A DNA stretch of 64,000 nt from the NCBI GenBank assembly GCA_002633005.1, contig NMRA01000407.1, positions 294,666 to 358,665 of the forward strand, given 5' to 3'. Below, piece by piece: positions 47,626 to 59,821 of this stretch. The DNA comes from Phoronis australis. Lineage: Eukaryota; Phoronida; Phoronidae. The position numbers and the translations under genes were made by a program. Each line of letters opens with the position of its first letter. Within the stretch, counting starts at the first letter, position 1. The notes under the pieces were generated by a model. That model searched no databases, was not told the DNA's origin, and saw only the letters and a list, made by a program, of their open reading frames with translations.

Positions 47626-50600
47626 CATACTTCCCCAGCTGGCACCATTTTTCACATCTCACGAAATACTCGTTTGGTCACGCACAAACCAACCATGTTT
47701 TCGCTCATTATTCCTTTCCTGCAAAAGTTATTCTACTGTGTGTCGTAGACTGTTTTTGTCTCTCGAACCACTTCACTTGAAAACCTGATATGAAATTGAT
47801 ACGCACAAATCAATTCTGAATAGTTTCTTTGATTGTTTGTTTTAAACAGAACCACTTCTCAACTAACTCGCTTTCATTCTAAAAAACTGTGTGAAAATGC
47901 TGTGGACCTTTCTTTGCGCTTAACAATACAAATGGCTGTCCTTGTATGTCTTGATCTCATGAACACGGGTATTTAGAAAGTATAAATAACCTTTTCAATG
48001 AAAAATGAGTAATAACCACAGTTTGTAATGCTAAAAGATAATTTCTGTTATTTTCAACATATTCGAATGATTAAAAAAATGAAACTGCAATTTAATGCGA
48101 AAATAGTGTAGCAGCTCGATCGATAAGTGAATGGGGATGAAATGACAGTGAATAATGTGTGGTTGGATAATTGGTCTGTGGGCGATCATAGAAGTGTGTC
48201 CCAGAGGCTTGGAAAATGGTGCGGGATGAAGCAATATGTGTCCGTGAGAGGGGATTTAGCGTGGGGTCAGTACACGAGCTTGGCAGTCTAGGTAGTTTGG
48301 TATGACAGGGAGAGCCTGTGTTGCAAGGGCGTAGCGAGACGTTATTAGCAGGTTCGCACCCTTTCATAGGGGGCCAAACAAGGATTTACTCTCATTGTAC
48401 TGTTGGTTGTTATGTTTATTTAGACAATAGCATTTCTGAAAACACGCGAAAATTGTCGTATCAAATGTTTGGATTTTGCCTAAGTTGCCAGTAAGTACAA
48501 ACATAGCTATTTTTTGGTGAGCTACGCCGCTGTGTTAAAAATCTTTCACAAAATTCACTCTCAGGGACGTTAGATCATTATTGATATTGGGAAGTCTCGT
48601 TATTCTATTTATCAAAAGAAAAAGTTGTAACGATGCATGGAATGTGGTGTGGTATAGTGAATTTCATTGCTTCATTTATGTTGATTGATGTCTTTGAAAA
48701 CTAAATTTTCCGTGTTCTTGATGTGTCTATTTTTCTAGTTTGAAATTTGTGCAAAAATGCTCAATACATTAAATGCTGTTGGTTAAAACAATCCTCATGA
48801 AAAACTGGCTGTCTGAAGTACTATGGGAATCAGTGGGCTGCTATTTGTGTCTGGGGGGAAATTGGACAAGAAATCACTTTGGTTGTTGTTCAGTTGTTAC
48901 GTTTGCAAGTCTTTCCTAAACATTTGTTGATATTTTATTTCAAAAAGCATAGGAGTTGTTGAGCTAATTCATCATCCACCCCACTATTTTTGTACTTTTG
49001 CTGTCATTGTTTAAATCCCGTTTGTGTTTATTAGGTAGCAGCTGTATTTTATTGGACTCCACAATTTGCCAGCTTTGTCAGTAATAGGTTATGGCCTCAT
49101 TTTATCGTGCTTTTGTTGGCTCCACTGTTCTCCCTGTGCAATAAACGGCCTTTTAGAAGTCTATTTCATTGGCAACATGATTGCAGTTGTGATCTTAAAC
49201 ACAAAATGCAGTTTAGGAACCAACATGGCCGATGAGTGAAGTTAGATTTTTATTATTTTTCAATTTAACATATGCAGTACCAAATGCTTTTCTATGTTCA
49301 AGCTCTCTATCACGGCTGCGATCAATATGTTTTTGAAAAATTGTGGACATTCACAATAGTGTCAGACGCCCTTGAGAAATCAAAGGTTATTTTGGCAATT
49401 ATTTTTTCCCAAATTGGTGAGATTTTACCGACTGCTATTTGGCCCTAGGTAGTGGTGTGCGTTACCTGTAAGATGTTTAGCCCTGAACTTTGAAAAGTCA
49501 AATTTGTCGAATAGGAGATACGTGTTTAGTGATATTGGTTCGTGTTCAAGTGATCTTCCTCGAGCTCTTTGTCCTAACAGTTACTGTCACTATACTACAA
49601 AATATTACTAATTCATATTCGTCTAATCAAGTTGCTTTAACTTACCACAAAATTTATCCAGTGCTGCTAATTATTGCTTGTAATGGAATTTGAAATACCA
49701 AGTCGTACATAAATTCATTTGCCAGCTTGCAATATGTCCCCAGTATTACTATAGACTAGTTAAGGTTGTGTATAATCGCTTATTTAATATCTATTAACCT
49801 GTTATCACTTAATAAAAGGATTAGCCAAGTTTATTTTTCGTTGTCAGGATTATTTTTGGATGTCATACATTTTTTTAGTATTAAACATTTTGTAGAATGT
49901 AGCGTTGGTTTCTAAATTTTGTAAACAAGTCCGAGTTAGTTTTGTCCTTGTATGGTTGACAATTCTTGGTAATTTTTTTAACATTTCATTTTTACATTGG
50001 TTCTACGATTTTCTTCCATGCTGTTTACATCGTTTCAAAATTGCCAAATATTGTATTGTCTGTTGGTACTCCGCTAGGCAGAGATGTCGTTTGTTACAGT
50101 AATATTAACCGTACTTGGGTGTCTATTCGCTTTGGAAATCTACAAAATGAGTGTGAACAAGCATTAACCAATGGAATGTGGCATTTCTTTGCATACAGGT
50201 ATCACAGGTTTTTGAGATGAAGTGGGCATTTTCTGCTGTTTTTTTGAGCTTTGATGATTGTGCAGCGATCATACACTGCCCAAATGCAGGTTGAGAAAAC
50301 ATGCGTCTTTACCACTGGAATGTGGTTAGTCCGAAAAGGTTGATTTTGATTTTCAAACCCGAGGTGACTTTTGTTGCATTTGTCGCCCTATGTCACTGTT
50401 TTTCATCACGGCGACATTGACATTTCATCTGGTTCAGTGCAGTTCATTGGTAGACGGGTTTCCTTGCTAGTTGTGGTGTATTTTTCTTAGTTGTTTTTGT
50501 TACAGAACTGGAATATGATATCTAAAGTTTCTATGTTTTATAATCAAGCTTTCTTTTATATGGGTTATGTGTGAATGGATTTTCATAGAATAGGTGAGAG

Positions 50601-50734
50601 TTGATTTATTTTATAAATTAATTCAGAGTAATTTTAAACCCATAGGTTTGGACGCTGTTCCTGAAGCAGTTTATTAACTCTGCTGTCTGATTTCTACTTT
50701 CATTTTTATGAATTTGTGTACTAGATAATTGGTC

Positions 50735-50740
50735 AATAAA
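50735..50740 (+). promoter_or_regulatory. Candidate distal poly(A) signal of CPEB
   Basis: AATAAA with a GU-rich downstream element (TGTTGCACTTTGTCTTCCAT). It is the last strong plus-strand signal before the convergent TMEM128 gene. Confidence 0.45.
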
Positions 50741-50760
50741 TTTTAAAAATGTTGCACTTT

Positions 50761-52008
50761 GTCTTCCATGTGGTATTGGGAGCTTTGGGGTTGAACGATC
50801 GTCTAATCCAGAATCCAGGCAAGGGAGCCAGTTTGGAATTCACAATTTTAGGGTTGGCCAATACCTGTTAACTCTGAAGCGTTATCTAGTCTGGTGTCCA
50901 TGTTCTTGTAGCAGAAATAGATTCCAAACACTGAAAGGAATATTACGAGACCAATTTATGAGAGTAAAAGTCCTCGAGTCGTTAATGTTCATTTTTAATC
51001 AGCTTAACAGCAAAATGCAGCTTTAAATTTGAAGCTCTAATTATTTCTAAATTATCTGAGAGAACAATGGGAAGAATTTGGTTCCTTGTGTCGCATATCC
51101 TGTGACTCGAAGGCTTATCTACAACTAGGAACATTCATAAGAGCACAGAGTACGTAGCATGTACGGGATGAATCTACAGTACATGACAAAAGTATTTGGA
51201 TACAAAATGGCGTTTTCTGTCATGTTGTAAAAAGCAAAAATTACTAGAATTAAATATAAAAAGTAAAATTCTAATATAGAATGTCTTAGCTACCTTACTT
51301 ACGTTCTTGTCAATTCCCCGTCATTCTCAGTCATAAGGGAAGACTGACTATGAATTTGGCTTCTTCCCAGCTATCTGATGACGAGAATTCCAGGTCATTT
51401 TGTCAGAATACCTTTGGCTTGTATCATGATAGGAGTTTAATACATTATTAACCTTAGATAACATAAACAGGTCAGCAACTTTTTGTCTTGACAGGCAATT
51501 TATTGTACTCCTCATCCCACAATCCAACAAGCTTTATTTGGAGACGATTCAAAAATTACCAATCAGGTGGCACAATTCAAGCTAACTTCCAACTTTCACA
51601 AGATGTGATTGGTCAATTTTCAAGTTGAATCCAGAGTACAGTTTGGTGACCTTGGGGGTTTAGAGTGCTTATTGTTAATCAAATGATAAAATAACAACAA
51701 AAATAACATACTTAACTGCATAATTATTTGCTACTTCAACACATAAAGCACATTTCAAGAAACCGACAACTTCTCCGTGTTACTGCAATCCTTGCAACAC
51801 CATTATCCCAAGCCTCCAAACCCTTCAAGGCAATGGGTTTTGCATAGGTCTGCCATCTGTTGCCCAACCAATAAACTTCATACGTCACCAAAGGTTCACT
51901 AGTTTCATATCAGATGCCAACTGTTGCACATACTGAAAAAGGAACAGGATGTCGTTCCATCCCTTCCATCTCAACGCAACATTCCACTGACATCCAGGCT
52001 TGACGAAA
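50761..52008. other. CPEB-TMEM128 convergent interval and TMEM128 3' UTR
   Basis: Two minus-strand AATAAA hexamers (51533-51538 and 51499-51504) give TMEM128 a 3' UTR of about 0.5 kb. An interspersed repeat lies at 51308-51428, homologous to 17566-17690. No other gene seen. Confidence 0.55.
51499..51538 (-). promoter_or_regulatory. Paired poly(A) signals of TMEM128
   Basis: On the minus strand CAAATAAAGCTTG and TACAATAAATTGCC lie 34 bases apart, about 470 bases past the stop codon. Confidence 0.5.
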
Positions 52009-52117
52009 TCACACAAATGCTGGTAGGATGGCCACAAACACTATGAATCCCATGAACAATGTCAATAGTATGAATGGCGTCAGAATGTTCCAGAGGGGCC
52101 ATAGGGCAACAATAAGG
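52009..52117 (-). CDS. TMEM128: TMEM128 exon 4 (last membrane segment)
   Basis: After CTGTTTCAG it encodes (C)LIVALWPLWNILTPFILL, then TLFMGFIVFVAILPAFV and TGA. The same frame is open further upstream into the intron (to about 52203), but phase and homology place the exon boundary at 52117. Confidence 0.92.
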
Positions 52118-55100
52118 CTGAAACAGACGAGTAGAAATGGGTTGCAGCAGGGAACTGTCTTATCAAAGGGCACTTGACTCTGGCGTATAATCTCTCTACT
52201 CAAACTCGAAATTATTTTTATTTTCTATTGTACTTCTGAGTTAAGTTAAGATTATATGGGTACTATTATGATCTAAATGGGAATTATTATGCTTTAAGTG
52301 GGTATTTGAGTCTGTAAGTGCAAACTTTGTCTAGAAACTCATATGCATAAACTATAATGTACTTTAGCATACAATTATAATAGAATCCTATCTTGAGTTC
52401 ATACAAAAGTGGAAACTGCCAAAATAAGTTCAAGGGTATAGAATAGACTCCAGCCTCTGGTGCAGCTAAGATGGTCTTGAATATTTACTGATAACTCAAT
52501 GAAATGGCGTGTGAGGGTGGAGCTACATGTGTATATAAAATACCATCAATTTTAATGTTAGTTGCAATGTTTGGTTTTCATGAAAATGTGCCTGTGTCCA
52601 TCTTAGCAATAGGGCTGTTTAGTGTAGTGTCTGTCACCATCATTATGGGATTTGGAGCCGCAAACACTAAAGACCAGAAATGCACACTCACATCAAATGA
52701 CCCAAAATTTCCGGGGAGGGGGGTCTTGAATACTTTTCCTCTTCGGGTAACCACAAGGGCATTTTAGGACTTGTGCTTATGTGTGTGGCAACAATAGCTA
52801 CACCCACTGCATGCTTTCAGGGATTTGAGAAGGATTGAAACCGACCACGTCAAAAGCTCACTGATAATTTCAAAGTGCTTTTAGTTAATAATTTAAAGTA
52901 CTATGTAAAATTTGGCATAATTATTCTTATTATTTTTAGTTACAGCATTATTTGACTGCATGGGTAAAAAATGTCAACATTGCGCTTGGAGTGTGTGCAA
53001 GTTGGGGCACCTTTACTACGAATGGCCATATTATGAATAGCAGTGCCTCACATGTGTTACGTTTCAGCTTCCCGTTTGATTTCGAGCAGTCATAAGCACC
53101 GAATGGAATACCGTATGCCTGGAAATTTTGTTTGACCTACACAAGACACAAAGGCACAACAATTACATCTAGGCAATTGAAATTGTCAAACTGCGTAAAC
53201 TATAATGAAAAAATCAATAAAATTGAAAGAGAAATAACGACCGGTCTAGAAAATCATAAACTCTTCTTAGCAAAATTACAGTAATTAAGGTTTTCTTGTT
53301 TCCTAAGCAGGTTCATTTGCTCCTTGTTTTGCAATCACTATCCAGACAATCAATTAAATGTCTTATATTTTGCCAGAATCATTTAGCATGGCAAAAATGA
53401 TAAAAGTGAACTGAAATGAGGATGTTGTAAAATGATTCATATTCTGGCACACTGAAAAGGAAGATGTTCAATATCAGCCAATTTAGTGCAAAAGCATATA
53501 AATGTTAATAAAGCAGCAGTTTTTATAAGTGTTGATATAAAAAGATATTACCTAATATAGACTGATTTGATTGACTCAGACAGATATTTTATGTCTTACG
53601 CATCATTTTATTACAAATATAGTTGTTACAACTGCTAATTCATTGTGTGTGCGTGCCTGCATGTGTGTTGATTGCTCGAGTACTAGTTTTCTGTGCTGTA
53701 AGATGGCGTGTTGTATTGATATTAAAGGATATGGTGGTAGATTTGAGCGCCCCTTTTATCAAGGTGTGTTGAGGTGTCAAGTTGCATTTCAGGCCTCAAC
53801 TGTAACAGTCATGTTTCAAAAGGGATCATATCACAGTAAGTTTACCTAATGCATGTAGCTTATTGATTGAGTTGTAATAAAGTATACATAACAGCATTTC
53901 ATCATTGTTGCATACTATTGCTTTTGTCTTTATTAACAGTGGTGAACATATTAATTAATGGGCTTTTCACCAGTAATGAATGGGAATTGTATTTTGTATC
54001 TTCATTTTGTTTCTAGTTTGCACTTTACCAATACAAATACAAGAGAGGAGTCAATCCCTCCTTTTCTTTTCACACGACCAAGTCTATCATCACAGTCATG
54101 GTTTCTCCCCATCATTTATTCTAAAATTTTTCATTTGAAAGATTCCACAAATATGAAGTTTTCTGTAGGCATTCCATATTTCCAAAAAAGATTAGGAAAT
54201 ACTGCTAATTAACATATATACTCCTAATTAATTTAATGCAAAATTTTACAAAAAAAACAACAGAAAATTAGCTAAAAAGTGGGACAGTCAAATTTATGTT
54301 CTTGATTCATCCAAGTAGTGGATGAGAGTTTATGCTTGCTCCCTTAATTTTACTAACAATTTAAAATTAAAGTGGTTTCAGATTACTTTTTTTCATCGAA
54401 TTATCCCCAAAAACTACTTTCTGGTCAACAATCTCTTTTACATTTTGCAAAAAAAAACAGAGAAATTAACATATCTTTACCAACTAAGATTAAAACATGG
54501 AGCAATTTATGGACTGCTATAATTCAATTGCTAATTTCAAAAATCCAAAACTTACTTATTCTCTCCTCAAGAAATGTAATTGTCTTTTTTTGGTAAAGTA
54601 CATTAATCAGATAGAATTAATTCAATCATTTGTTTGGAAAAGTATTACATTAACCAACAATGACTTATTATGATAGTCATCCTCCACATTAACTGTTTAG
54701 GAAGGAACCTTACTTTGTGCTGGAGGCAATTAATATGAAATATTAAGTTAGTAGACGGCTCTTCTTTTTGTTTGATTGTTACATGCAGTATCTGGTCTCA
54801 AAATGTACTTTTGTTTGTGCGAGCATTAAGGTGTGTCTGTGTCTGGGTGGATGGGTGGATGCGTCAAATAGTCATACTCTCCTTCATCTGTATATGATAT
54901 TAGTGTCTATCTCTTATAGAGGTAAAAGTATTTAGTTAACAATTTAATCAATGTTGAATGCTCAATATAGATTATTACATGGCCAAGTCGTTATCCCCTG
55001 TTACCTAGAGCCCGAGTGGATTTTGTAGAATTATCACCCTCGGGCGATAATTCTCCAAGAGGGTTCTAGATAAGGGGAATAACGACTCATGTAATAATCT

Positions 55101-58100
55101 ATTCATACCACATACTGAACGAGAAACATTGCAATGAATCGATCTACCTTTCTCGACTCGCCTCGGCTTTGTAACTACTTTCTATGTCAGAGGCTAGGGG
55201 TCGGAGGTCGTGACCTTTTAAGAAAAGCCGAGCTATTTTTGTCAAATAATGCTTTTACTCAAACCAATTGAAAAATAAAACAAAATAGAAATAAAGTGAA
55301 TCTATAAATTAAGGTTTAGCAACTATTATAGCTTACTACACATTTTATCATGCTAAGCTTCGACCGGGAAAATATCGTCTGCTAAAGTAGGTTACCACTA
55401 GTAACTGGCTATAATGCTCAAGTCAAAGGATTCCGACGACACGATACCCGCATTCAAAGTGGAGATCGGTGATTTACAAAGTGAGAGAATGCGAGACAAA
55501 AATTTCACTGAATTCAAAAATCGTTTTTATGAAAATTATGCATCTTATTTTTCATAACGTATAATTGTCGGTGCAATGCCCTTTGCTGAACATGCGATTG
55601 TTGCGCGTGCTCATTTAAGAATTCTATTTCACGTTCGATGACGTCAGCCGCTGAGTGGTGTAGTGGTAAAGTCGGCAACTCGAAACTTGTGAGGCCCGGG
55701 TTCGAATCCGGCCTCGGTTTCCCGCCAAAATGTTATTTCACTAGTGAGATAACTGGGTTATTACACAGTTGTATCTGCCATTCAAGGCTAACAGTGTGGT
55801 ATAAAATACGATATTCATTCAAAGAAAGTATTAATGTGATTTCGATCATATGGTTCTCTAAAACTGGTCTCGAAATGTCATGTTCTTGACTCACGAGATG
55901 TGGTTTGTGGGCTTAGAAACAACCGACAGTTGGTTGCTTGTGAGATCATGCTTTCAACCCATGATGACAAATTGTAGAGTCTGGTCTCAAGCAAAAACAA
56001 AGTTAACGCTCATTTTTTCCAAGACAATAAATCAACTCCAACTTGATTAAGGAACAATGTGACACCAAGTTCTTGATGATAAATAGTCTAAATGAAAAAG
56101 TTAGTTTTCATGACAGAAAATGAATTTATCACCATTTTAATAGTAAAAAATATAAAAGATAACTACAATGAAAAAAATTGTTATGCTATATTTTGTGTGA
56201 TACAACTTAATTTGTAAGAGAATGGAGACTAAAAGGATACTAAGCCCTGTTATGGTCATTTCACACAGAACAAGTTTCATCAGCGGCTATCTACAATATG
56301 CACTGATTTCACATGAGATATAAAAACCATTTTAAATACATCCTCATTGCGTCACAAAGTGGTTTTTGCGGTTCAAGGTAGGCGTCTTTGAACACAGCTC
56401 AGACAATCATATTTCGTGATTTAGCGCACCTTGTGTGGATTCTACAAACTCGATTAGATCTATTGAACATTGATAATCTTACAAAGCATCATTTTTCAAA
56501 GACTTAAATGAGCTAGACCCAAGCTCTCATAGTTTGCAAAGATGTGTCACTTACCAAAGAGATCCAAATGCAAAGCATGCTGTCGCCAGAGGTATACCAA
56601 CAGGGCACTCTTTTTCCCAGTCATCTGAGCTGATCTTTTTTACACATGACAAGTATACAATAAAGAACAGAGCTATGAGGATTGTCATGCTGATGAGGGC
56701 AACACCAGCATGCAGCCACTCACTGAAAAATTAAAGATAGCAGTGTCAGTGTGTGCATGCTCTCATTACTGTTATGTAAGACCCTAGAAAAATGTCCAGT
56801 TTGACTACTTTTGGAACGTCCTATGTCAGAAATGGCAACTGATCAGATCGAGAAGAAACTTTCAGATGTTATGCAAAATGATGTGTTCTGAAAAAACCTG
56901 ATAAGAATTATGTCCTCGACATCAAAGATAAGAACCATGACACCCAAAACATGACCTCGAAGACCAAGACACAGCCGAAGACACTTAATTAAAAACTTGC
57001 GTGTGACAGTCTTAGCTACAACCAGACTTTTGACCTCTGATAAAATGGGCCGTATAATAAATTACGTACCGTTTAACAACTGGATCGTACATTACAGCAA
57101 TGTAGAAATCAGTGAAGTGGAAAACAGCAATGGATGACAAGAGCCAGAAGATGTTAGACAAGCTGTAACGGCTCTCTGGCTCCTGTGTCTCCTCTAATCG
57201 CCTTTTTGCTTCTTCTTCTGAGACTATAATTAAAGTGAGGTGTGATATGACTCAAATTAACCAAAATTCTGAAATTAACGCGACATTTTGCTGAACAAAC
57301 GAGGATTCACAACCGACATAAATTTAGCAACATCATCTAAATGCCAACAATTTCTCTCAAGCTCAATGAAATGAATTTTTTCCTTAATGACAAAAAACTG
57401 TATAATTATTAAAAGAACAATCTATTGCAGAATAGTTGTAACCAATGAACAATAAAGTATGTCATGAGAAATAAAACAAAACAGGTAGCATATTTGCAAT
57501 CATTTTCATTTCATTTACAAAATAAAAAGTCAAGTACTTTTCACAAGTTCTGCAACAAAGTTTAATCCAATATTAAAGCTTTTATCTCATTCTTTTAAAA
57601 TTATGTATGCCCCCCAATTTTTTAAATAACTGCAATATTTCATAAGTTTGGAGAATTTGTCACAATTTTAGTGTTTTCAGGAGCTATCACTGATAATTTA
57701 AGAATGCGCAAGCACCAAAACAATGATTGTATGTCTCTCCTTTGTAGTAACAAGTGGGTATTTTTTCAGCCAAATATGGCAAGGAGAGGTGCAACTGAAA
57801 CTGACAGTTTGTTACCCAGAGGTACACGTTAGCTAGAATTCTTGAGAGACAGGCACACTGGCCAAGGAAGTCTGGATTATATCAGTTGGGAATTGGGTTT
57901 TAAGCCCAGCTTGGGCATTTAAAAGTGTAAATTTGGTGGAAATTTTTGGGTTTTGGGTTGGGTGTTAATCAAGACAAGTAGGGTAAGGCTTAAATATGAA
58001 GAATTAAGAATAATTTAGATTGAACAAAGCAAAAAAATAAAAACATGTCAGTAATGGAAATAGTTTTACTAATAGTAATAGGATGCCCCAGACCACTCTA

Positions 58101-58937
58101 CAGAATGGTCGTGATGTAATCTCAGGCACTTCAGGAACTATAAACTGGACATGTTATTATCACTGACATGAGTTGGAGAAAGCTTCGATTTCAGTAGAAG
58201 CAAGCCTTTATTTGAGTAGGAGCAAGCCTTGATTTGAGTAGTGACAAAATAACGCATCAGCTTTTTGGGAAGATTTTAGTGCTTTGACAGCGAATTTGTT
58301 GCGAACTTGCTGGAGCAGGATACCGTGGTAAGGCGTGGTACTGAGAAAAAAGAACATTTGCTCATGGTTTGTTGAACCCGTTTTGTGTAAATTTATTGTG
58401 TTTTGTGTTTGACACAGACAGCTGAAATGAAGCACCTGTCTAATTTCTAGTCCTTAGTGTCATACCTTGAAGTATATTTGTAGAGAATTGGGGACGATCA
58501 GATGCTGAGCCTGGCTGAGGACGCCTGTCAAGGTGGTTGCAGCCGTAAATAAAATGCGTGACGTAAATTGGTCCCAGATTGACATGCTTCGAGTTATTCC
58601 AGAAGTGCCTGTTGGGTGACCATATTGGATAACAGTTGTGCACCTTTCTCTTTCTTTTAGAATATTTTCGAGGGGCTGATTACGGATGCCTGTGGTTGAA
58701 AATAGGGACCCCCGCGGCCCGGGGCAATAGACAGAGGATATCCGACCAGTGCGGTTGTTAAAACATCGATGTAACTTTCATAGAAGAAAATTTAAATGCA
58801 TGTCACGAGACACATCGTACAAATAAAATACTACCTCCCATGAACGATTCCTTCATTCGTTTTTGAACTCTCCTTCGCAGTTCACTATCAGAAATCCCAT
58901 GATGTCCTAGAGTTTGTTTTGGTTCACCGTCCTCCAT
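52009..58937 (-). CDS. TMEM128: TMEM128-like four-pass membrane protein; four exons
   Basis: Minus-strand exons 58937-58835, 57223-57070, 56722-56555 and 52117-52009 splice in phase to 177 codons plus TGA, close to the roughly 165 aa of the vertebrate protein. The N-terminus (MEDGEPKQTLGHHG, then a K/R/E-rich stretch) is cytosolic-looking with no signal peptide. Hydrophobic segments lie at about 58-80 (FWLLSSIAVFHFTDFYIAVM), 90-112, 128-150 and 153-174 (LTPFILLTLFMGFIVFVAIL). The F-W-x-L-x-S-I-V/A-V-x-x-x-x-D-F pattern, the CP-x-G-I-P start of TM3 and the W-x-x-L/F-T-P-x-x-L-x-x-x-F-M-G block match TMEM128. Its molecular function is not established. Start: first ATG of the frame, with compatible splice phases. 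Confidence 0.9.
52318..52485. repeat. Interspersed repeat, homologous to 61840-62005
   Basis: Shared blocks in the same order and orientation: AGAAACTCAT-TGCATAAAC, ATAATGTA-TT, TCTTGAGTTCAT-CAAAAG and GTCAAAATAAGTT-like CCAAAATAAGTTCAA. Confidence 0.65.
54967..55102. mobile_element. Foldback MITE-like element
   Basis: ATAGATTATTACATG at the left edge is the reverse complement of CATGTAATAATCTAT at the right. The arms continue with interruptions through GTCGTTATCCCC / GGGGAATAACGAC and end at GAATTATC...GATAATTC around CCCTCGGGC. No coding capacity. Confidence 0.8.
55647..55830 (+). mobile_element. tRNA-derived SINE or tRNA pseudogene
   Basis: The first 75 bases resemble a tRNA: an A-box-like GTGGTGTAGTGGTAAAGTC, then a perfect B box GGTTCGAATCC at about 55699-55709 within a plausible T arm. 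The acceptor stem does not close well and there is no CCA. An unrelated AT-rich body follows, so a SINE head is likelier than a working tRNA gene. Confidence 0.6.
56555..56722 (-). CDS. TMEM128: TMEM128 exon 3 (membrane segments 2 and start of 3)
   Basis: 168 nt, phase 2 to phase 2. It encodes EWLHAGVALISMTILIALFF, then IVYLSCVKKISSDDWEKECP and VGIPLATACFAFGSL. Donor GTAAGT, acceptor TTTTTCAG. Confidence 0.93.
57070..57223 (-). CDS. TMEM128: TMEM128 exon 2 (first membrane segment)
   Basis: 154 nt, phase 1 to phase 2. It encodes SEEEAKRRLEETQEPESRYS, then LSNIFWLLSSIAVFHFTDFY and a tail ending DPVVK. Donor GTACGT. Confidence 0.93.
57224..58834 (-). other. TMEM128 intron 1
   Basis: GTAGTA donor and TTAATTATAG acceptor. 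It contains the minus-oriented arm of a large inverted repeat (58254-58524), listed separately. Confidence 0.75.
58254..58524 (-). repeat. Inverted-repeat arm 1 with open-frame fragment
   Basis: Read on the minus strand it matches 59568-59820 on the plus strand: GCGTCCTCAG, CTGATCGTCCCCA, CAACAAACCATGAG and a coding-like end (GILLQQVRNKFAVKALKSSQ). The two arms flank TMEM128 exon 1. Confidence 0.8.
58835..58937 (-). CDS. TMEM128: TMEM128 exon 1
   Basis: It encodes MEDGEPKQTLGHHGISDSEL, then RRRVQKRMKESFMG, and ends at phase 1 before GTAGTA. The charged R/K-rich stretch precedes the first membrane segment. Confidence 0.85.
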
Positions 58938-59567
58938 TTTGAAGTTAGCACAAGAAATCTAGTCTATCAATAGTTTCCCATTACAAGTTATTTACTTATA
59001 TTGTTTTCCAAATGACATTCTATACAAATAAAAAAATTTTATTGTATATTAGCGTATTTTATAAGAATTATAAACATGAAACTAGTCGCTTGTTCTTCCA
59101 GGTATTTGTACTAAATCAAATTACAAAACGGTCTTTCAAAGGTCAAGGACGCGTCTTGTTGTTACTGCTTTGCTGGCGCTGATCTGGGGTTCAGGTATTC
59201 AGAATTTTCAGTTTCATATTCAGACAAAATTTTTGCAGTACTTCACATTAACTGAAATATATAAATCTTTCACGTCCTATGTGACATATTTAGCTGTTCA
59301 TTTATCTACTGATTTTGATTGTGAGATGTAGGTCTGTCTCAACCAGTGGCAGTGCCTCCAGTCCAGTGCCTCACTCAGCTGTCTGACGTTGGGTTAGTAG
59401 AATTACATCATCCTTTTGATAAGGTTCTACGCTTAGTGTTTATTTATCTGCAAGTAGTTAAAATGGGTCATGAATTCATGTCTTGACTGTTGTCTTAGTG
59501 TCTGTGTTATTGAAATGCATTCTGATTTTTTTCTCAAATCTTGTCAAAAATCCAGTTAGAAACCACA

Positions 59568-59820
59568 GGCGTCCTCAGCTTCTGATCGTCCCCAGTACAC
59601 TATATAATACTACAAGGTATGGCACTCTGGACTAGAAATTCCATGGGTGCTTCACCTCAGCTGTCCATAGCAAACACAAAACTCAATAAATTTACACAAA
59701 ACAGACATTCAACAAACCATGAGGAATTGTTCTTTCTCCTAATACCATTTACGGTGTCCTGCTTCACCAAGTTCGCAAGAAATTCGCAGTCAAAGCTCAA
59801 AAATCTTCTCAAAAAGCCCA
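59568..59820 (+). repeat. Inverted-repeat arm 2 with open-frame fragment
   Basis: Plus-strand partner of 58254-58524. Its frame reads TIYGVLLHQVRKKFAVKAQK then SSQKAHLEQLLG, and continues into the next repeat. Identity with arm 1 is high in both the coding-like and the noncoding parts. Confidence 0.8.
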
Positions 59821-59821
59821 T

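Larger units (their letters stand above)
44067..50760 (+). other. CPEB 3' UTR, with alternative ends
   Basis: No coding exon follows the TAA. Poly(A) signals of AATAAA type at 46329-46334, 47294-47299 and 50735-50740 allow UTRs of about 2.3, 3.2 or 6.7 kb. UUUUAU-type motifs, which match the CPE consensus, occur at 44552, 44615, 44696 and 44786 among others. These are expected at some rate in AT-rich sequence. Tandem repeats at 46791-46878 and 47515-47625 fall in the longer versions. Confidence 0.5.
52118..56554 (-). other. TMEM128 intron 3 (4.4 kb)
   Basis: It holds a foldback element (54967-55102), a tRNA-like SINE (55647-55830) and an interspersed repeat (52318-52485). The plus-strand frames in 52.5-54.6 kb have no recognisable domain. 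Confidence 0.7.
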
